From Planctomycetes bacterium GWF2_50_10 (GTDB lineage: Bacteria > Planctomycetota > Phycisphaerae > Sedimentisphaerales > GWF2-50-10), in the NCBI GenBank assembly GCA_001824635.1, contig MHYB01000078.1, positions 1 through 7,632 of the forward strand: 7,632 nt of DNA. Reading direction: 5' to 3'. Positions 5,082 to 7,632 of this stretch are shown here, piece by piece. The notes beneath the pieces are model-generated. The model was given only the letters and a program-made list of their open reading frames with translations. It made no database searches and was not told the DNA's origin. Each line of letters opens with the position of its first letter. Position 1 is the stretch's first letter. Position numbers and translations under genes: made by a program.

Positions 5082-5780
5082 ATGAATGAGCTTTTCACAA
5101 CATTGACCAAGGCCGTCGAGAGCACGCCTTTGATTGCTGTCAGTGCGGCTTTTATCTGGGGTATTTTAAGTATTATTCTTAGCCCATGCCACCTCGCGAG
5201 TATTCCCCTGATAGTGGGATTTATCGACCAGCAGGGACGCATCTCAACAAGACGTGCGTTTTATATCTCGACACTATTTGCTGTCGGCATTCTGGTCACA
5301 ATCGCAGGTATAGGCGTAATTACTGCGATGGCAGGCCGGATGATGGGAGATGTCGGCCGATATGGCAATTATTTTGTAGCGTTAATTTTCTTTGTGGTTG
5401 GCCTGCACCTGATTGGTGTCATACCCATGCCCTGGTCAGGTCCGGGACAGGTCGGCATGAAAAGGAAAGGAATGCTTGCGGCTTTGATCCTGGGTTTGGT
5501 TTTCGGTATAGCCCTGGGGCCATGTACGTTTGCATATATGGCTCCAATGCTTGGAGTGACATTTAAATTATCCAATACTAATTTGTTGTATGGTGTTCTA
5601 CTTCTAGCGGTGTACGGCATAGGTCATTGTTCGGTAATAGTTTTTGCCGGTACATCAACAGAAATGGTGCAGCGATATTTGAACTGGAATGAGAAGTCGC
5701 GAGGTGCGGATATTCTAAAGAAAGTCTGTGGAGTACTGATTTTACTGGGCGGGATATATTTAATATATGTTGCGCCATAA
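5082..5780 (+). CDS. arsG: ArsG-family CcdA/DsbD-like membrane protein (aromatic arsenical efflux permease family)
   Basis: The 232-residue inner-membrane protein has about six hydrophobic helices. The CcdA/DsbD hallmark is visible as two pseudo-symmetric Cys-containing motifs, LSPCHLASIPLIVG (33-46, C36) and LGPCTFAYMAPMLG (145-158, C148). These usually form the membrane disulfide that moves electrons from cytoplasmic thioredoxin outward. C183 (IGHCSV) and C216 are additional. The closest named group is ArsG, described as the efflux permease for trivalent aromatic arsenicals in arsEFG. Its CcdA-like fold also allows a thiol-electron role, and the sequence alone cannot separate the two. ATG 5082 follows AAGGAG (5067-5072) with a 9-base spacer. 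The gene starts 33 bases after the thioredoxin/TRASH fusion and 18 bases before the CGGC gene, so it belongs to the same operon. Confidence 0.8.
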   Translation: MNELFTTLTKAVESTPLIAVSAAFIWGILSIILSPCHLASIPLIVGFIDQQGRISTRRAFYISTLFAVGILVTIAGIGVITAMAGRMMGDVGRYGNYFVALIFFVVGLHLIGVIPMPWSGPGQVGMKRKGMLAALILGLVFGIALGPCTFAYMAPMLGVTFKLSNTNLLYGVLLLAVYGIGHCSVIVFAGTSTEMVQRYLNWNEKSRGADILKKVCGVLILLGGIYLIYVAP

Positions 5781-5798
5781 ATTAATTTAGGAGGAGAG

Positions 5799-6131
5799 AT
5801 GTTAAAAGTAGGATTTATTCGTTGTCAGCAAACAGAAGATTTATGCCCTGGCACAATGGATTTGATAATTGCTCGTGAGGGTAAAGGAGTATTTGAGGAA
5901 TGTGGGCCGGTCGAGGTGGTAGGTTTTGTTTCGTGTGGCGGCTGCCCCGGCAAACGGGTTATAGCAAGAGCAAAGATGTTAGTTGAACGCGGCGCTGATG
6001 CAATCGCTTTTGCGTCCTGTATTGCTAAAGGTACTCCTATTGGATTTCCCTGTCCGCATTGGAATCAAATGAGAGAAGCTGTTATCAAAAAACTCGATTC
6101 TAGAGTAAGATTGTTCGACTGGTCTCATTAG
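5799..6131 (+). CDS. CGGC-domain protein (PF08821)
   Basis: The 110-residue cytoplasmic protein covers the whole CGGC domain. Visible landmarks are VGFIRCQQTEDLCPGT (4-19, C9 and C16), the name-giving SCGGCPGK (45-52, C46 and C49), AFASCIAKGTPIGFPCPH (70-87, C74 and C85), and the short C-terminal strand ending FDWSH. C35 is additional. The domain is common in anaerobic bacteria and archaea and is predicted to bind metal through its cysteines; no reaction is established that I know of. ATG 5799 follows AGGAGG (5789-5794) with a 4-base spacer, one of the best ribosome sites in the window. It is the last clearly linked gene of the ars-type operon. With the DGC protein it gives the locus two different cysteine-based putative metal-binding domains, so a role in metal(loid) binding or transfer is inferred. 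Confidence 0.87.
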   Translation: MLKVGFIRCQQTEDLCPGTMDLIIAREGKGVFEECGPVEVVGFVSCGGCPGKRVIARAKMLVERGADAIAFASCIAKGTPIGFPCPHWNQMREAVIKKLDSRVRLFDWSH

Positions 6132-6137
6132 GGTAAA

Positions 6138-6247
6138 ATGATTGTTATCGATGCTGCGGGTGCATGAAATGTAAAGTGTTCTGCCAAAATGGTGCAATTG
6201 AGGAAATCAGCCATCCTTGTGACGGCAAAGGTCGCATGGGCTGGTAA
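6138..6247 (+). pseudogene. Cys-rich ferredoxin-like short frame without a usable start
   Basis: Frame 2 between the stops at 6134 and 6245-6247 encodes a striking cysteine cluster. From 6152 it reads C-C-G-C-M-K-C-K-V-F-C-Q-N-G-A-I, which fits the Cys-x2-Cys-x2-Cys-x3-Cys 4Fe-4S pattern followed by the GAI typical of ferredoxin repeats, although the usual Pro after the last Cys is Gln. A further Cys and a Gly-rich end (DGKGRMGW) follow. The frame has no ATG, GTG or TTG before the cluster. ATG 6138, with AGGG 4 bases upstream, lies in another frame and stops after nine codons. One missing base just after that ATG would give a 36-residue protein. The stretch may be a frameshifted mini-ferredoxin, a fragment of a larger gene, or chance. 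Internal ATG 6164 gives 27 codons but breaks the motif. Confidence 0.35.
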
Positions 6248-6256
6248 TATTAATTT

Positions 6257-6260
6257 GAGG
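6257..6260 (+). promoter_or_regulatory. Ribosome binding site that sets the HlyD start at GTG 6267
   Basis: GAGG lies 6 bases before GTG 6267. The longer in-frame reading from ATG 6189 has no comparable site. It would add 26 residues unlike family N-termini and would overlap the Cys-rich frame. Confidence 0.6.
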
Positions 6261-6266
6261 ATTGAT

Positions 6267-7412
6267 GTGAAGAAATTAAAAACAGTTTTGAAATTTATCA
6301 TAGCGTTGGGCATTGTCTGTATTGTTATTTACAAAATATCATTTTCGCCTATACCGGTTAATTCATCACAGGTTCGTGACGGCGCGATCAAACAGGAAGT
6401 CATGGGTACTGGTACATTGGAGGCACGAGTGCAGGCGATCATCAGTGCCAAGATTTCTGGCCGTCTCGCAGAAGTTCTGGTTGATCAAGGCGATCGTGTT
6501 AAAAAGGGCCAGCTTTTGGCCAAGCTGGACGATGCTGATCTTGCTCAACAAGTCGAAATTGCCAAAGCAGAAATAACTGCTACAAAAGCCGGTATAGACA
6601 GAATTGCAGCTGAAATTACCAGTGCAGAGGCTACTGTGGCACAGGCGAGAAGTGCTCATAATCGCATGGAACAGCTTTCAAAAGTTAAAGCTGTCAGTGA
6701 CCAGGATTTGGATGATGCAATTGAAAAACGTGCTGTCGCAGAAGCGCAATTGCGGCGGACAGAATTGGCGAAGGTAGAAATTGAACACCAGGTTTTTAAG
6801 GCCGAAAAATCATTACAGTATTATCAGGAAAAACTGGCGGACACCAATATTTATGCTCCATTTGACGGATTGATTACTCGGCGAGAGCGAGATCCCGGTT
6901 CTGTTCTAGTACCAGGCAGCAGTATACTTCAAATCATTAGCACTGATCAAATGTGGGTGTCGGCCTGGGTGGATGAAACAGCAATGGCTGGGCTTGCAAT
7001 CAACCAGCCTGCTCAGATCGTATTTCGTTCAGAACCAGAAAGATTTTACAATGGTACTGTGGCTCGAATAGCACCTCTTGCAGATAGGGAAACGCGGGAG
7101 TTTTTGGTTGACGTGCTCATAACGGAACTGCCCAAATTGTGGGCAGTGGGCCAGCGAGCCGAGGTATATATCGAAACCGCAAACAAAGACAGTGCCTTGC
7201 TTGTGCCATCGAATGCTGTTTGCTGGCGAAACGGAAAGCCGGGACTGTATATAAGCAATGATAAACATGCGCAATGGAGAAATTTAGAATTGGGCCTCCG
7301 GGGCAAGGACATGGTGGAGGTACAAAACGGCGTCAGTTTGAATGACGTTGTAATTTGGCCGATGGATGTAAAGAGCGCCATAGTTGAAAATCGTGCCGTG
7401 AGGACAAAATGA
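6267..7412 (+). CDS. HlyD/MacA-type periplasmic membrane fusion protein
   Basis: The 381-residue adaptor protein links an inner-membrane transporter to the envelope exterior or an outer-membrane channel. Residues 9-25 form the membrane anchor. The first lipoyl half (about 44-95) contains SGRLAEVLVDQGDRVKKGQLLAKLD (64-88). Residues 95-192 are a long Ala/Glu/Lys/Gln-rich coiled coil with VSDQDLDDA near its tip. The second lipoyl half holds IYAPFDGLITRRERDPGS (195-212). The beta-barrel and membrane-proximal parts follow (228-375), with LLVPSNAV (311-318). These are standard for the RND/ABC membrane fusion family and the length is normal. GTG 6267 is the chosen start. The gene overlaps the next one by four bases (ATGA), so it works with an ABC permease rather than an RND pump. 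It lies 135 bases from the CGGC gene. No separate promoter is evident, but membership of the arsenic-type operon is not shown. Confidence 0.88.
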   Translation: MKKLKTVLKFIIALGIVCIVIYKISFSPIPVNSSQVRDGAIKQEVMGTGTLEARVQAIISAKISGRLAEVLVDQGDRVKKGQLLAKLDDADLAQQVEIAKAEITATKAGIDRIAAEITSAEATVAQARSAHNRMEQLSKVKAVSDQDLDDAIEKRAVAEAQLRRTELAKVEIEHQVFKAEKSLQYYQEKLADTNIYAPFDGLITRRERDPGSVLVPGSSILQIISTDQMWVSAWVDETAMAGLAINQPAQIVFRSEPERFYNGTVARIAPLADRETREFLVDVLITELPKLWAVGQRAEVYIETANKDSALLVPSNAVCWRNGKPGLYISNDKHAQWRNLELGLRGKDMVEVQNGVSLNDVVIWPMDVKSAIVENRAVRTK

Positions 7413-7632
7413 ATCTTGCAGGACGCGACATTCGGCACAACATTGGCAGATTTGTATTAACCACCATCGGTTTGGGCCTGCTTTTAATGCTGGTCATGGG
7501 CATGGGCGGCATATATCGCGGGCTTGTTCAGGACGCCACTTTGCTTATTGACCGTTTGCGTGCCGATTTATGGGTGGTCCAAAAGGATACACGCGGACCG
7601 TTTGCCGAAATATCACGCATACCTGCTAATCT
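7409..7632 (+). CDS. FtsX/MacB-type ABC transporter permease, 5' part
   Basis: The frame runs from ATG 7409 off the end of the window, giving 74 complete codons. It begins LAGRDIRHNIGRF (3-15), typical of permeases of the MacB/DevC kind, then a hydrophobic helix (about 14-36). A periplasmic start containing DLWVVQKDTRGPFAEISRIP (53-72) follows, which matches the core of this permease family. ATG overlaps the stop of the membrane fusion gene as ATGA, and GAGG (7400-7403) lies 5 bases upstream, so translation is probably coupled. The nucleotide-binding subunit is expected downstream. The substrate cannot be told from this part. Whether the exporter handles metal(loid) conjugates, lipids or peptides is open. 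Confidence 0.8.
   Translation, partial: MNLAGRDIRHNIGRFVLTTIGLGLLLMLVMGMGGIYRGLVQDATLLIDRLRADLWVVQKDTRGPFAEISRIPAN

Noticed and set aside
5186..5566. Alternative 126-codon frame inside arsG
   Set aside because: It is out of frame with the clear CcdA-like membrane protein, and its Cys/Arg/Trp-rich composition is typical of a shifted reading of a membrane gene.
6189..6266. Upstream ATG 6189 for the HlyD gene
   Set aside because: The extra 26 residues do not look like an adaptor N-terminus, and GTG 6267 has GAGG at 6 bases and places the membrane anchor at residue 9.

Overview
All readable genes lie on the + strand. The window suggests an anaerobic or microaerobic bacterium of moderate GC. The Asp/Pro/Asn/Ala-rich spacers just after the membrane or signal segments of two exported proteins, together with the style of the phage terminase tail, recall Planctomycetes (Phycisphaerae-like). 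This is a weak inference from sequence flavour, not a taxonomic assignment.

Region 1 (1-337) is the right edge of a phage module. It holds the C-terminus of a GpA-like large terminase and a short four-Cys zinc-ribbon that is split between two frames by one extra base. Region 2 (338-486) is a 149-base control region. It has a sigma70-like promoter with a perfect 13-base palindrome between -35 and -10, and possibly a 7-codon leader.

Region 3 (487-6131) is a compact cysteine-rich operon of nine genes. In order they are: an ArsR/SmtB repressor; an ArsP-type (PF03773) permease; a 77-residue cytoplasmic redox-disulfide thioredoxin; a DUF4405 two-helix membrane protein; a DGC-domain protein; an exported ArsF-family thioredoxin-like protein; a membrane-anchored thioredoxin fused to two TRASH-type cysteine modules; an ArsG-family CcdA-like membrane protein; and a CGGC-domain protein. 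ArsF and ArsG take their names from arsEFG, an operon for reduction of nitroaromatic arsenicals and efflux of the products. The locus therefore looks like an organoarsenical or thiol-reactive metal resistance system. The layout fits an electron relay: the cytoplasmic thioredoxin passes electrons through ArsG to the two exoplasmic thioredoxin-like proteins, and the two permeases export the product. The thioredoxin/twin-TRASH fusion is the least familiar component.

Region 4 (6132-6266) is a 135-base gap that codes, in a frame without a usable start, for a short ferredoxin-like cysteine cluster. Region 5 (6267-7632) is an HlyD/MacA-type membrane fusion protein followed, with a 4-base ATGA overlap, by the start of an FtsX/MacB-type ABC permease that runs off the window. 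Whether Region 5 belongs to the arsenic-type operon cannot be decided from the sequence. No rho-independent terminator, tRNA, rRNA, CRISPR array or insertion sequence was seen.
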